A DNA stretch of 64,000 nucleotides, taken from the NCBI GenBank assembly GCA_910574885.1, contig CAJTDD010000012.1, positions 1 through 64,000 of the forward strand, written 5' to 3'. The position numbers and the translations under genes were made by a program. The notes under the pieces were generated by a model. It made no database searches, had not been told where the DNA came from, and saw only the letters and a program-made list of their open reading frames with translations. The DNA comes from Lachnospiraceae bacterium (lineage in GTDB: Bacteria; Bacillota; Clostridia; Lachnospirales; Lachnospiraceae). Numbering within the stretch: position 1 is the stretch's first letter; each line of letters begins with the position of its first letter. Below are positions 1 to 8,346 of the stretch, piece after piece.

Positions 1-180
1 GCGTTTCCCGTCTTCAAGGTACTCCGCTAAAAGAGCCTCCATTTCCGGATTCAATTCGTGGTATCCGCATGGCACTGTGTTGGTTTCCCTTGTATGGTAA
101 CCCATAGTTAAAACATCCTGTTTGATAGCTTTAACTGTACTATGCCCATGTGGATAAATTTTATCCGAGATTTTTTGCAT
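1..180 (-). CDS. hypothetical protein, N-terminal part (continues past left edge)
   Basis: Reads leftward off the window; 60 codons are visible. ATG at 180-178 is preceded by a G-rich stretch that can serve as ribosome site; an internal ATG at 105-103 is an alternative. The visible chain is hydrophilic with no signal peptide or membrane segment, and contains the stretch MGYHTRETNTVPCGYHELNP. I recognise no domain. One arm of a 15-bp inverted repeat lies over the first codons, so expression could be autoregulated. The gene next to it belongs to mobile-element-like DNA. That the frame is real rests on its openness and start context only. Confidence 0.45.
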   Translation of the reverse strand, partial: MQKISDKIYPHGHSTVKAIKQDVLTMGYHTRETNTVPCGYHELNPEMEALLAEYLEDGKR

Positions 181-255
181 GAACCCCCGCATACAAAAGG
201 TTTTTAAGAATTTCCTCGGATAATTAAAAATCTCGGATAATGCGCCCTATCCGAG
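161..255. repeat. TTATCCGAG motif cluster with 15-bp inverted repeat
   Basis: A perfect 15-bp inverted repeat (TTATCCGAGATTTTT at 161-175, complement at 226-240) surrounds the presumed start of the leftward ORF. The core TTATCCGAG occurs at 161-169, inverted at 215-223 and 232-240, and as TATCCGAG at 248-255. Repeated inverted cores near a start codon are typical of operators or replication/transfer sites; which applies here cannot be told. Confidence 0.5.
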
Positions 256-541
256 TTCTTGGATAGGGCGCAATTATACACCACTTAGGGAAGTGGTGCA
301 TTGCGCCTGCCGGGGGCTTCTCCGCTGCCGCTTCTCCACTCCGTTTCGGTCGTTGCCAAACGTGTGCCACTGGCACACGGCAACGGTCGGCGCAGAGCCA
401 ACGTCCACTGGACGTTGTGCGCCCTGCGGACAGCGGATGATTTCCGTAGATTTCCAATCTGCTCCAATCATCACAGGGGAAAAGGTCAGCTTCGCTGCCC
501 TGCACCTTTCCCCTGCGCTGGCTTTGCCAGCTACCCCTTTG
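241..541. repeat. GC-rich cluster of five perfect or near-perfect hairpins, no convincing gene
   Basis: Hairpins seen: 241-272 (12-bp perfect stem TGCGCCCTATCC, 8-nt loop), 279-298 (8-bp stem CACCACTT), 351-385 (CGTTGCC outer stem around GTGTGCCA/TGGCACAC), 399-417 (CAACGTCCA/TGGACGTTG, 1-nt centre), and 475-514 (AGGGGAAAAGGT against ACCTTTCCCCT with an inner CAGC-TTC-GCTG stem). Short open frames here on both strands are explained by the GC-rich palindromes. Such clusters occur at transfer origins or single-strand origins of mobile elements, or downstream of their genes; I cannot decide. Confidence 0.5.
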
Positions 542-646
542 TAGAACTTGTCGCCTGAAAATTTTCGGAGAGTCTATTCCATTTAGCAAGTTAAAGCTAT
601 ATAATAGTTCCAGCAACAATCGGGATTTTTTGAACACAGGGGGGAA

Positions 647-1351
647 ATGAATTTGAATGTTTTGTTAGCTGTTCCACAAGAAAATAACAGTGTACAAGAA
701 TTAAATAGTTTTTTATCGCAAAATAATGCAGACCTTTATATTTTCCCAGAAGGTTTTTTAGATAATAATATTTTGCAGGAAGCAATTGATATTATAAAAG
801 AAAAAGAAAAATATGTTATTACTGGTTTCAAGGATTTAGACAGTAACGGACAGCAAAAAGCACTGGTCATAGATAATGGTAAAATCGTTGATAAATATAC
901 TAAGTGTATTTTGACTAGAGGAGAAAAGCAAAAAGGAAAACGGAATGGGGGGAAAATTGCTTGCGTAAATACTAAATTTGGAAAGGTTGGAATACCAATC
1001 TGCTATGAAATACATTTCCCAGAGGTAGCGAGGATTATGTGTTTGGATAATCCGGTTTTATTGATTAATATAATCGGAACAGGAATGTATCATAATTTAC
1101 AGTTTGAACAATGGACTTCATTAGCAAAGGCACGAGCCATTGAAAATGAAGTATATGTTATTGGGTGTTCTCATTTTGCTGGTAAAATTCCATTAGCATA
1201 TGTTTTTGACCCATCAGGAAGATGTGTTTTATTAAAGCGAGATGAATATGGCGGTTTTATTGTTAAAATTGACTTAGGAAAGAGTGTGGAAAAAAATATT
1301 AACTATTTGCCTGACAGACTTCCAAATTTATTCTCCCGTTTGGCAGAATAA
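647..1351 (+). CDS. carbon-nitrogen hydrolase (nitrilase superfamily)
   Basis: A 234-residue cytosolic amidase/nitrilase-fold enzyme expected to cleave a non-peptide C-N bond; substrate unknown. The Glu-Lys-Cys triad of the family is visible: Glu in FPEGF (near residue 35), Lys in the YTKCILTRGEK stretch (near 92), and the nucleophilic Cys in PICYEIHFPE (near 124). Length is slightly short for the family (usually 250-300) but both ends look complete. A G-run ends two bases before ATG 647, so the in-frame TTG at 653 is an alternative start with better spacing. AT-rich compared with the housekeeping genes further right, and sited next to hairpin-rich and IS DNA, which suggests acquisition. Confidence 0.8.
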   Translation: MNLNVLLAVPQENNSVQELNSFLSQNNADLYIFPEGFLDNNILQEAIDIIKEKEKYVITGFKDLDSNGQQKALVIDNGKIVDKYTKCILTRGEKQKGKRNGGKIACVNTKFGKVGIPICYEIHFPEVARIMCLDNPVLLINIIGTGMYHNLQFEQWTSLAKARAIENEVYVIGCSHFAGKIPLAYVFDPSGRCVLLKRDEYGGFIVKIDLGKSVEKNINYLPDRLPNLFSRLAE

Positions 1352-1525
1352 ATAAAATCCAGTTTATAGAATTGAGAAAATCGGTATTTGTGGGAAATTA
1401 TTAAGGAAAGGGAAATAGAACTATGGATAAAAATAAGTTTTCGCCTGTATATATCTGATTTACGCATGTACAAATAACTATTACATTATGATTGATTCAG
1501 GTTTATTTATCATCGGAGGGATAAA

Positions 1526-1843
1526 ATGAGAACACTTGAAACGAGCAGACTCATTCTGTGTGATTGGACTGCAGACGATATTGGCTGCGAGGTTTTTGAT
1601 ATAAGCACAATACAATATTTGCTGTCTGCAAAAAACAACTATGCTGTTGTTTTGAAAGAGAACGGAACCATAATTGGTACAATAGGACTGAACGAAGATG
1701 CGGACAATGACCCAAATACAAGAAATGTTGGGATAAGGTTGCTTGAGCCATATCGAAATAAAGGGTTGATGTCGGAAGCACTGGAATGTGTGATTCAAAA
1801 TGCGGGCGAGATCACAGATGTACTCTCCTATCTTTGGTGTTAG
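1526..1843 (+). pseudogene. GNAT N-acetyltransferase (RimJ/RimL type), truncated
   Basis: The frame starts MRTLETSRLILCDW, the usual opening of RimJ/RimL-type acetyltransferases, followed by the beta strands AVVLKENGTIIGTIGLNED. The acetyl-CoA loop region is recognisable as EPYRNKGLMSEAL. At 105 residues it is much shorter than the usual 165-185. About 30 residues are missing between the first helix and AVVLKENG, and the chain stops at 1843 before the final strands and helix. Ribosome site GGAGGG precedes ATG 1526. An internal deletion and a lost C terminus make it very probably inactive; the nearby IS may be connected with the damage. A functional micro-protein cannot be excluded. Confidence 0.65.
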
Positions 1844-2119
1844 TATATAAGTGCAATGTCATTTACTTAACTTCTAAATAATAATGTGATCTGTTGTTTT
1901 CGACCAGATTTTCTATCAACTTAAGAAAAAGAGGGGGGATTTCTATTCCCAAATGCAGATGGAATGCTGTAAAATGGGGAGTACTCCCGATTTTGTGGTG
2001 CAATGTATGGATTTATGGCAATAGAAAGACATAACAACAAGACGAATTTATGAAATTAAAAAAATCATTTTCATTCGTCTCATTTTGAGGTATATTTAGT
2101 ATGTTTAGCTCTGTTTTTG

Positions 2120-3433
2120 TTAGTTTCGATAACAGAAGCTGATTGGAAGTTTGAACCTTGCTTGGCGTGCGAAGGTTCGCCCGGGTCTGACCGGTAGGAT
2201 ATTCTGAGCGATCAGGCCCTCCACGTCTAATGTTGTTGTCCCATCATGTATTCTCAAAAAGTCCCGGCATGTTTTGATTGCTTCCGAATAGTTAACCTGA
2301 TATACATGTTTCGTCTTTTTTTCAGGGATCTCTACTGCCATAGCTATTTCCGAGCAAAAATTATACAGGATTGCCCTTGCCCATACTTCCTGTACAATGT
2401 ATTCATATTTTTTGGAATGAAATGCTTTGAGACACAATGGGTATTTCAGGTCACGGAAAGAAGTTTCTTCATTCCATCTTAGGTGGTACAAGTCCTTGAA
2501 ATCATCGATATCGAAATCAAGATCCGGAAGATTTGTGATCAGATTTTCGTAACAGCCCTCCGATAATTCAATCCTGATGATGCGCAGGGACAGTCTGTAT
2601 TCGGGATGGTCCTGTGTAATATAATCCATAGGGACATCCTGGCACACAAACCGGTATTGTTCTTCCAGTTCAGGATGAAGCCGTTTTTTCTTAGAATGTG
2701 ATCTGGATAAAATACGGTCCACATGATAATCAAGCTGCCTGACGCCATTTAAAGGAACCCCCAGAATTTTTTCCGTCTTGGCATCGGTACAGCGTATGAG
2801 AAAGAACTGCCCATTTTCAATTACATGTGCAAAAGCGTTATAAGAGGCATAGCCTCTGTCACACAAATAAATGACAGGGGTATCTGCTTCGGAACGGTCA
2901 ACCATCTGGCAGAATGCGCTGTATTCATTGCGTTTCCGGGAAGGCTGGATGAAGAGATCCGTAAACTTTTTGTCCAGAACAGAAAAGAAAGCATTGATAT
3001 GGATTTGGTTAAATCCTCTGGTGGACTTTCCATTTGGTTCAAAGAAAGTATCCGGATCATCCGGATTCCTGAAAATATCGGCCGCAGAACCATCACAAGC
3101 GACTAAGGAATATTTGCCTTTAAACAACTTCTTTTTACACTTTTGAGTAAAAGAAACGAGAAGGCTTCTAAAGGCATCATTTTTAATCTTTTTGCGTTGT
3201 TTATAAAAGGCAGCTTTTGAAGGAGCATCCGTAGAACGTCCAAAAAAGCGGTAAAGTTCTTCCTTAATACAGTCAGCTTCCATAGTCAGGAGCATAAGGA
3301 GAAGATGTTTGAATCCCAGTTTTCGATTACGCGAAAAGTCTTTACCGGGATGAAGAGCATAATTTTGGGGATTGGCAGCAAGCTCATGGATGGAAGCGAG
3401 CAGCATTGCTTTGACAACATCAGCGTATTTCAT
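2120..3433 (-). CDS. IS4-family transposase
   Basis: A 437-residue DDE transposase that cuts and rejoins the element ends. The catalytic Asp residues are in VACDGSA (near residue 114) and IYLCDRGYAS (near 192). The catalytic Glu lies in the IS4 signature Y-2-R-3-E-6-K, seen as YHLRWNEETSFRDLK (near 320-334). The chain begins MKYADVVKAML behind a good site (AGGAGGTAC, complement of 3439-3447) and seems full length with no frameshift, so the element may still be active. It is transcribed against the flanking genes. Confidence 0.9.
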   Translation of the reverse strand: MKYADVVKAMLLASIHELAANPQNYALHPGKDFSRNRKLGFKHLLLMLLTMEADCIKEELYRFFGRSTDAPSKAAFYKQRKKIKNDAFRSLLVSFTQKCKKKLFKGKYSLVACDGSAADIFRNPDDPDTFFEPNGKSTRGFNQIHINAFFSVLDKKFTDLFIQPSRKRNEYSAFCQMVDRSEADTPVIYLCDRGYASYNAFAHVIENGQFFLIRCTDAKTEKILGVPLNGVRQLDYHVDRILSRSHSKKKRLHPELEEQYRFVCQDVPMDYITQDHPEYRLSLRIIRIELSEGCYENLITNLPDLDFDIDDFKDLYHLRWNEETSFRDLKYPLCLKAFHSKKYEYIVQEVWARAILYNFCSEIAMAVEIPEKKTKHVYQVNYSEAIKTCRDFLRIHDGTTTLDVEGLIAQNILPVRPGRTFARQARFKLPISFCYRN

Positions 3434-3491
3434 AAAAGTACCTCCTTAATCAGGTGAAAGTAAATAATGAATAAACAGTTCCTGATTAATT

Positions 3492-3521
3492 GGCCTTTTT
3501 CTGAGTAATCAGAAAAAGGCC
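3492..3521. terminator. 13-bp perfect hairpin at the upstream end of the IS
   Basis: GGCCTTTTTCTGA (3492-3504) pairs perfectly with 3509-3521 across a GTAA loop. It sits between the transposase start and the outer end of the element and could shield the transposase from outside transcription; neither strand has a long U-tract directly after the stem, so the terminator role is tentative. Confidence 0.45.
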
Positions 3522-3581
3522 GCACATTTTGAGGTACTTGTCAAGTAATAATTAAAAAATTTGGGTTACTGGTAGAAAAAA

Positions 3582-3608
3582 AGAATTCGGACATAATATC
3601 CGAATTCT
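3582..3608. repeat. 10-bp inverted repeat AGAATTCGGA
   Basis: AGAATTCGGA at 3582-3591 and its exact complement at 3599-3608 flank a 7-nt centre. It lies in the 80-base stretch between the IS and the point (about 3619) where homology to alpha-mannosidase begins, so it may mark the rearrangement junction or be the relic of a terminator. No gene is seen in 3541-3618. Confidence 0.4.
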
Positions 3609-3618
3609 CGTTAAGTAA

Positions 3619-5430
3619 ACTTTTAAAAGATTCCAAAACCGTGACCTGACGGAAAACACGATCATGCTTTTTGGATTTGGGGACGGAGGCGGCGGCCCGA
3701 CAAAGGAGATGCTTGAAAATGCAGAGAGGCTCCGGTACGGCATACCTGGCATTCCCAGGATTGAACAGGAGTTTGAAAGGGAGTTTTTTGACCGGACTTA
3801 CGAGAAGGTTGCAGGGCTTCCGGATATGCCGAAATGGAATGGAGAATTGTATTTTGAGTACCACAGGGGTACGCTGACGTCTATAGCAAAAAACAAGCGG
3901 TATAACAGGAAAAACGAAATTTTATATATGCAGTTAGAAACACTGGCGTCTATGCTGCGGGAGCAGGGGGGTGCATATCCGTCGGAGGTGATTGAACGGG
4001 GATGGGAGATACTTCTTCTAAACCAGTTTCACGATATTATTCCTGGAAGCTGTATTGAAGCGGTTTACCGCCAAAGTGATCAGGAGTATGAAGAAATACA
4101 GAAACGAGGGGAAGAAACTTTAAGGGCAATTGCTGAAAAAGGAGCAAAGACGGTGGATACACAGGACCATGCGATTGTTGTATATCATACGCAGGGATAT
4201 GTAAGGAACGACGTCATTTTTGTAGAGGGGCTCGAACAGGTGCCGGTTGAAAAGGTTACAGAGGAAGACGGGAGAGAGCTTGCGTTCCAGAGGACTTCTG
4301 ACGGCAAAATTGTATTTTATGCAGAGGGGATACCGAAACTTGGCTGTAAGGTTTTCTATTATACAGCAGGCGATGAGAAAAAACATTCGTGTCAGTGGGA
4401 CGGACATTTTGAAAACCGGTTCTACAGCGTTACTTTTAACGAATGCATGGAGATTGTGTCTCTGATTGAAAAGCAGACGGGAAAACAGCTTATTAAGGAC
4501 GGCAAAAAAGCCAATGAAATCATAACATATGAAGACCGTCCTATGAATTGGGATAACTGGGATATCGACATTTTTTACAAGAAAAAACCCTATTACGCAG
4601 ATAAGGTTTCTGATGTGCGGGTCTTAGAAGACGGGCAGGTGAGGAAGACTCTGGAAATCATAAAACAGTTTGCAGATTCCACAGTAATACAGAAAATCCA
4701 CCTTTACTATGATGTGCCCAGGATTGATTTCGAGACGCATGTAGATTGGAGAGAGCATAATGTCCTGTTAAGGGTTAATTTCCCGGTTGAAGTCAATACG
4801 ACAAAAGCGGCGTATGAGATTCAATTTGGAAATATAGAAAGGGAGACGACCAATAATCATAGCTGGGATACTGCAAAGTTTGAAGCGTGCGGACATAAAT
4901 GGGCAGATTTATCAGAAGAAAATAATGGAATCAGCCTCTTGAACGACTGCAAATACGGTTATGGAATTAAGGATGGGAATTTGTCTTTAACGCTCATAAA
5001 AGCAGGTATTTATCCCAATGAAAATGCAGATATAGGAGAACACGATTTCACTTATTCGATTTATCCCCATGCGGGAAGGTGGCAGGAAGCAGAAACAATC
5101 GAAATGGCGTACAACTTAAACGTGCCGCCGGTGGTGGTTTTGCAGGGGCGTAACAAAGGTGGGAAAGCCGGAAAAGAATTTATCAAATGTGAAGCCGAAA
5201 ACTGCTTCATCGAGGTCATAAAGCAGGCAGAAGATAAAAACGGCAGGATTATCCGTATGTATGAGAACCGAAACAGGTATACGAAGACGGAGATTTCCCT
5301 TCCGGAAACGGTCAGCCGGATGTATGAGTGTAACCTTCTGGAAGACAATGAAAGAGAAATTCCCATAAGCGGATGTTTGGCGGAAATTATATTAAAGCCA
5401 TATGAAATCAAAACATATAGGATTATATAA
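3619..5430 (+). pseudogene. alpha-mannosidase (GH38), C-terminal part only
   Basis: The open frame matches the middle and C-terminal parts of glycoside hydrolase family 38: FGFGDGGGGPT, the block NGELYFEYHRGTLTS, LLLNQFHDIIPGSCIEAVY, then the all-beta C-terminal domains. Family members are about 800-1050 residues; here the whole N-terminal catalytic barrel, roughly 400 residues, is missing. Family-like sequence in this frame continues upstream of the first ATG (3664) as TFKRFQNRDLTENTI back to a stop at 3616-3618, so the break is near 3619, shortly after the IS. No ribosome site precedes 3664. The remaining 588 codons are undamaged, suggesting a recent deletion or IS-mediated rearrangement. 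Confidence 0.8.
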
Positions 5431-5446
5431 CGAAGGAGGAAGGAAT

Positions 5447-6418
5447 ATGCTGAAAGAATTGGCGGAAATCTGGGGTGTAAGCGGTTATGAGAAAACAGTC
5501 TCAGATTATATCCTGGAACAGGTGAAAGCCCATGGGGATGAAATCGTTAGAGACGCTGTGGGCAACCTGATTGTGTTAAAAAGGGGAAACGGAGAAAATA
5601 AGAAAAAAATTATGGTCGCGGCGCATATGGACGAAATCGGGCTGTGTGTTGTGAAGATTACGGATGAAGGATTCCTGAAAGTGAAAAAAGTCGGAGGGGT
5701 TTCTGCCCACTGTTCGTTTATGAACCGGGTGGTGTTCCAAAACGGGACGGTTGGAACTGTGGCGGCGTATGAGAAACCAGAAGATTTTAAAAGCGGCGAC
5801 ATAGATAAACTGTATATTGATATCGGCGCAGGCTCAAAGGAAGAGGCAGAAAAGTATGTGAAGGTGGGCGACTGCGCGATGTTTGAAGGAAACTATCAGG
5901 AACTTGCCGGAAGAAACGTGATGGCAAAAGCCTTTGACGACAGAAGCGCGTGCTATGTGCAGCTGGAAACGCTAAAGGCGATGAAAACCCCTTATCACGA
6001 CGTCTATTTTGTATTTACGGTGCAAGAAGAAGTAGGGATTTTCGGGGCGACCACATCGGCGGAAAGAATAAAGCCAGATCTTGGAATCGCAATCGATATT
6101 ACAGGTTCTTTTGACGTACCGGGAGACAAACATGGAAACGCGGTATTGGGAAAGGGGGCTGCAATCTGTATCAGCAATGCCTGTGTAACCTGTGATGAAG
6201 ACATGGTAGGCCAGATGGTCGAATGTGCCAAGGAACATCAGATTCCATATCAGTTCGACGTGCTGGTGAACGGAGGAACCGATGCCGGGGCAATCAATAA
6301 ATCTTACCGGGGAGTAAAGGCAGTGGGAATCTCGATTCCTACAAGGTACGGCCATTCTCCGAACAGCATTATCAATCTTGATGATCTGCAGTCATGTATT
6401 GAGTTGTTAAAAGTATAA
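5447..6418 (+). CDS. M42-family aminopeptidase / cellulase-type metallopeptidase
   Basis: A 323-residue cytosolic di-metal aminopeptidase that trims peptides from the N terminus. Metal ligands and catalytic residues of family M42 are visible: AAHMDEIG (His60, Asp62), AKAFDDRSA (bridging Asp), FTVQEEVG (catalytic Glu pair), IAIDIT (Asp) and RYGHSPN (His). ATG 5447 is chosen because GAAGGAGGAAGGA lies just before it; the longer frame from 5402 would overlap the mannosidase remnant and has no ribosome site. It sits between a mannosidase remnant and an OppF fragment, so the original operon probably coupled oligopeptide or glycopeptide import to degradation. The gene itself looks intact. Confidence 0.88.
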   Translation: MLKELAEIWGVSGYEKTVSDYILEQVKAHGDEIVRDAVGNLIVLKRGNGENKKKIMVAAHMDEIGLCVVKITDEGFLKVKKVGGVSAHCSFMNRVVFQNGTVGTVAAYEKPEDFKSGDIDKLYIDIGAGSKEEAEKYVKVGDCAMFEGNYQELAGRNVMAKAFDDRSACYVQLETLKAMKTPYHDVYFVFTVQEEVGIFGATTSAERIKPDLGIAIDITGSFDVPGDKHGNAVLGKGAAICISNACVTCDEDMVGQMVECAKEHQIPYQFDVLVNGGTDAGAINKSYRGVKAVGISIPTRYGHSPNSIINLDDLQSCIELLKV

Positions 6419-6423
6419 GTGGA

Positions 6424-6843
6424 ATGTTCACTTCGCATTGTTACGGAAGAAGTGTTCAAATAAAGAAAGAGCTTGGGCTTACATATTTGTTTATTGCACA
6501 TGATTTGTCAATGGTAAAGCATATTTCCGACAGGGTCGGTGTTATGTATATGGGGCAGCTTGTTGAGATTGCGTCTAGCGCTGAATTGTATGCGAATCCG
6601 ATACATCCGTATACAAAGGCATTATTATCTGCGATTCCGATTCCTGACCCGCAGATTGAGCGGAACAAATCTATGATTCCGCTGGAAGGCGAGGTCGGAA
6701 GCCCGATGAATTGCACGGCGGGGTGCCGGTTTGCCAGCAGATGCCGTTATGCGACTGAGCGGTGCAGGACGGAAACACCGCAGCTTGAGGATAGAGGGGA
6801 ACATCATTTTACGGCGTGCCATAATCTGAAAAAAATTTTATAA
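6424..6843 (+). pseudogene. oligopeptide/dipeptide ABC transporter ATPase (OppF/DppF), C-terminal fragment
   Basis: From about 6460 the frame encodes the end of an OppF/DppF ATPase: ELGLTYLFIAHDLSMVKHI (H-loop His), DRVGVMYMGQLVE, then the family-specific C-terminal extension HPYTKALLSAIPIPDP and the Cys cluster C-x3-C-x5-C-x6-C (CTAGCRFASRCRYATERC) of oligopeptide transporter ATPases. Walker A, the ABC signature and Walker B, about 190 residues, are absent, and the first 12-15 codons are unrelated. It starts 5 bases after the M42 stop, so the deletion joined it to that gene. Non-functional as an ATPase. Confidence 0.85.
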
Positions 6844-6888
6844 AATTTTATCTTTCTTATCTAAAAATTCGCATCAGTATGCTATAAT
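6833..6888 (+). promoter_or_regulatory. promoter region of the LacI regulator with AT palindrome
   Basis: An extended -10 (TGCTATAAT, hexamer 6883-6888) precedes the lacI-type gene; no good -35 is visible. Around 6836-6851 lies an ATTTTATAAAATTTTAT stretch that resembles AT-only palindromes found twice in front of rbsK, so it may be an autoregulatory operator. Confidence 0.4.
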
Positions 6889-6920
6889 AAAACATACTTG
6901 ATGTGAGAGGACAAAAAGAT

Positions 6921-7928
6921 ATGAAGGTAAATATACGTAGAATCAGCGAAATAACAGGGTTTTCCATGTCTACGGTATCCAATGCATTGAACCATAAAAA
7001 GGGAGTTAACAGAAATACTTCAGAGAAGATATGGAAGGCGGCGGAGGAGCTGGGATATCGGGTGGAAGAAGAGATCACCAAGATTCGGTTCGTCATATTC
7101 CGGAAGAATGGGATGATTATTGACGACAGTTCTTTCCACCCGGCCGTGATTGAAGGCGTGGAGCGTCAGGCGAAGCTGATGGGGTATGAAACTGTATTTT
7201 GTTACGTGGACAGCAGTGATTCGGATTATGAGGAACAGCTTCTTGACATTCTGTCGGATATGCACAGCGGCGTGGTTCTTCTCGGGACGGAGATGATGGA
7301 AGAGGATTACGCTCCTTATGAAAGAGCGAAAAACCGGATTATTTTGCTGGATGGGCGCAGCGATAGATATGGGTTTGACAGTGTGCTGATAAATGATACG
7401 GAAGCGGCGCAGGAGGCGGTCGGATACATTGCCGGGAAGGGGCATGAACGGATCGGCTACCTGCAAGGAGAGTTCCGGATTCAGGCGTTTCGTTCCCGTG
7501 AGGCGGGATATTACCGTATGATGGAGCGTTGCGGATTGCCGGTAAAACCGGAGTATGTTGCGACGGTAGGAACCAGGATTGAGACGGCGTACCAGAAGAT
7601 GAAAGAGTATCTTGCCGGGGCGAAGGAGCTGCCGACGGCGTTTTTTGCGGACAATGATGTGATTGCCATCGGGTGTATGCGGGCGATGAAAGAATGTGGT
7701 TATGACGTCCCCGGGGATATCTCTGTGATTGGGTTTGACGACGTCGCCTATGGCCAGGTTTCAGACCCTCCCTTGTCTACGATGCATGTATATAAGCAGG
7801 AGCTTGGGGCGCGGGCAGTCCGTGAGTTGTTGGCTATGGGTGAGAAGGACGGCAGGGCGAAGGTGAAGATTCAGGTCTGCGCAGAATTTGTGGAGAGGGG
7901 CAGCGTTAAGGATATTAGGAAATTGTGA
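6921..7928 (+). CDS. LacI-family transcriptional regulator, probable ribose operon repressor
   Basis: A 335-residue repressor. The N terminus NIRRISEITGFSMSTVSNALNHKKGVN is the LacI helix-turn-helix plus hinge. The rest is a periplasmic-binding-protein-like sugar-sensing core ending in PGDISVIGFDDVAYGQV and PPLSTMHVYKQELG, as in the family. ATG 6921 is preferred over 6903 because GAGAGGA sits 8 bases before it and the helix-turn-helix then begins at residue 2-5. It stands directly in front of rbsKDACB in the same direction, so it probably controls that operon and releases DNA on binding ribose or a phosphorylated derivative (inference from position). The likely operators are the AT-rich palindromes in 7929-8346. 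Confidence 0.85.
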   Translation: MKVNIRRISEITGFSMSTVSNALNHKKGVNRNTSEKIWKAAEELGYRVEEEITKIRFVIFRKNGMIIDDSSFHPAVIEGVERQAKLMGYETVFCYVDSSDSDYEEQLLDILSDMHSGVVLLGTEMMEEDYAPYERAKNRIILLDGRSDRYGFDSVLINDTEAAQEAVGYIAGKGHERIGYLQGEFRIQAFRSREAGYYRMMERCGLPVKPEYVATVGTRIETAYQKMKEYLAGAKELPTAFFADNDVIAIGCMRAMKECGYDVPGDISVIGFDDVAYGQVSDPPLSTMHVYKQELGARAVRELLAMGEKDGRAKVKIQVCAEFVERGSVKDIRKL

Positions 7929-8346
7929 AGAGTGAAAAGAGAATGGAAGAGCTGTTGCGGGTGTAGATGAATGTTCTGCACGGCAGCAGTTTTTTGATGC
8001 AGAAAATGGAATAAAGTATGGTTTTTATATAAAATTTTATATAAAACTTTATTTATTGATTTATTAATCGAGTTTGGAAAGTTTTAAAATGACTTAGATG
8101 TAGAAAATAAAATATGTGCAATATGCACAAAAATAAGAATGTTAAATTATATATAATAAACAAATCGTGAATTACAGGTAAAAAATATATGAAAATCTAT
8201 TGAAAATTTTATATAAAAGTTTATAATGTGAAATACAAGAAATGCAAACATAAAAGGAAGTCACGAGAAACGAAAATCATGAGGAAGAGAATTCGTGGGA
8301 AACGAAAGCCACATGAAACAAGTTCAAAAAAGGAGATGTAAAAATT
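7929..8346 (+). promoter_or_regulatory. rbs operon control region
   Basis: A 418-base AT-rich gap with no gene. It holds two copies of AAAATTTTATATAAAA (about 8030-8045 and 8204-8220), each followed by (C/G)TTTAT(A), which are candidate operators. TGTGCA-ATA-TGCACA at 8115-8129 is a perfect 6-3-6 palindrome that may bind a second regulator. TATAAT at 8152-8157 is a plausible -10. GGAG sits 9 bases before the rbsK ATG. No clear cre box was found. Confidence 0.45.

Larger units (their letters stand above)
2081..3536 (-). mobile_element. IS4-family insertion sequence with 12-bp direct repeats
   Basis: A single IS4-type transposase gene lies between two direct copies of CATTTTGAGGTA (2081-2092 and 3525-3536). 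IS4 elements commonly duplicate 9-12 bp of target, so these may be the target duplication, giving an element of about 1.43 kb. I could not find convincing terminal inverted repeats just inside the copies, so the exact ends are uncertain. Inside the right end are TTAATCAGG/CCTGATTAA (3446-3454 and 3481-3489) and a 13-bp hairpin. Confidence 0.65.

Noticed and set aside
224-637. Open frames of 60-137 codons on both strands
   Set aside because: They run through perfect GC-rich palindromes, lack ribosome sites and overlap each other; no recognisable protein pattern.
1914-1930. Left end of an IS231-type element (ATCAACTTAAGAA)
   Set aside because: No matching inverted copy was found on the other side of the transposase.
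3492-3521. Terminal inverted repeat of the IS
   Set aside because: It is a hairpin with its partner 4 bases away, not a match to the other end of the element.
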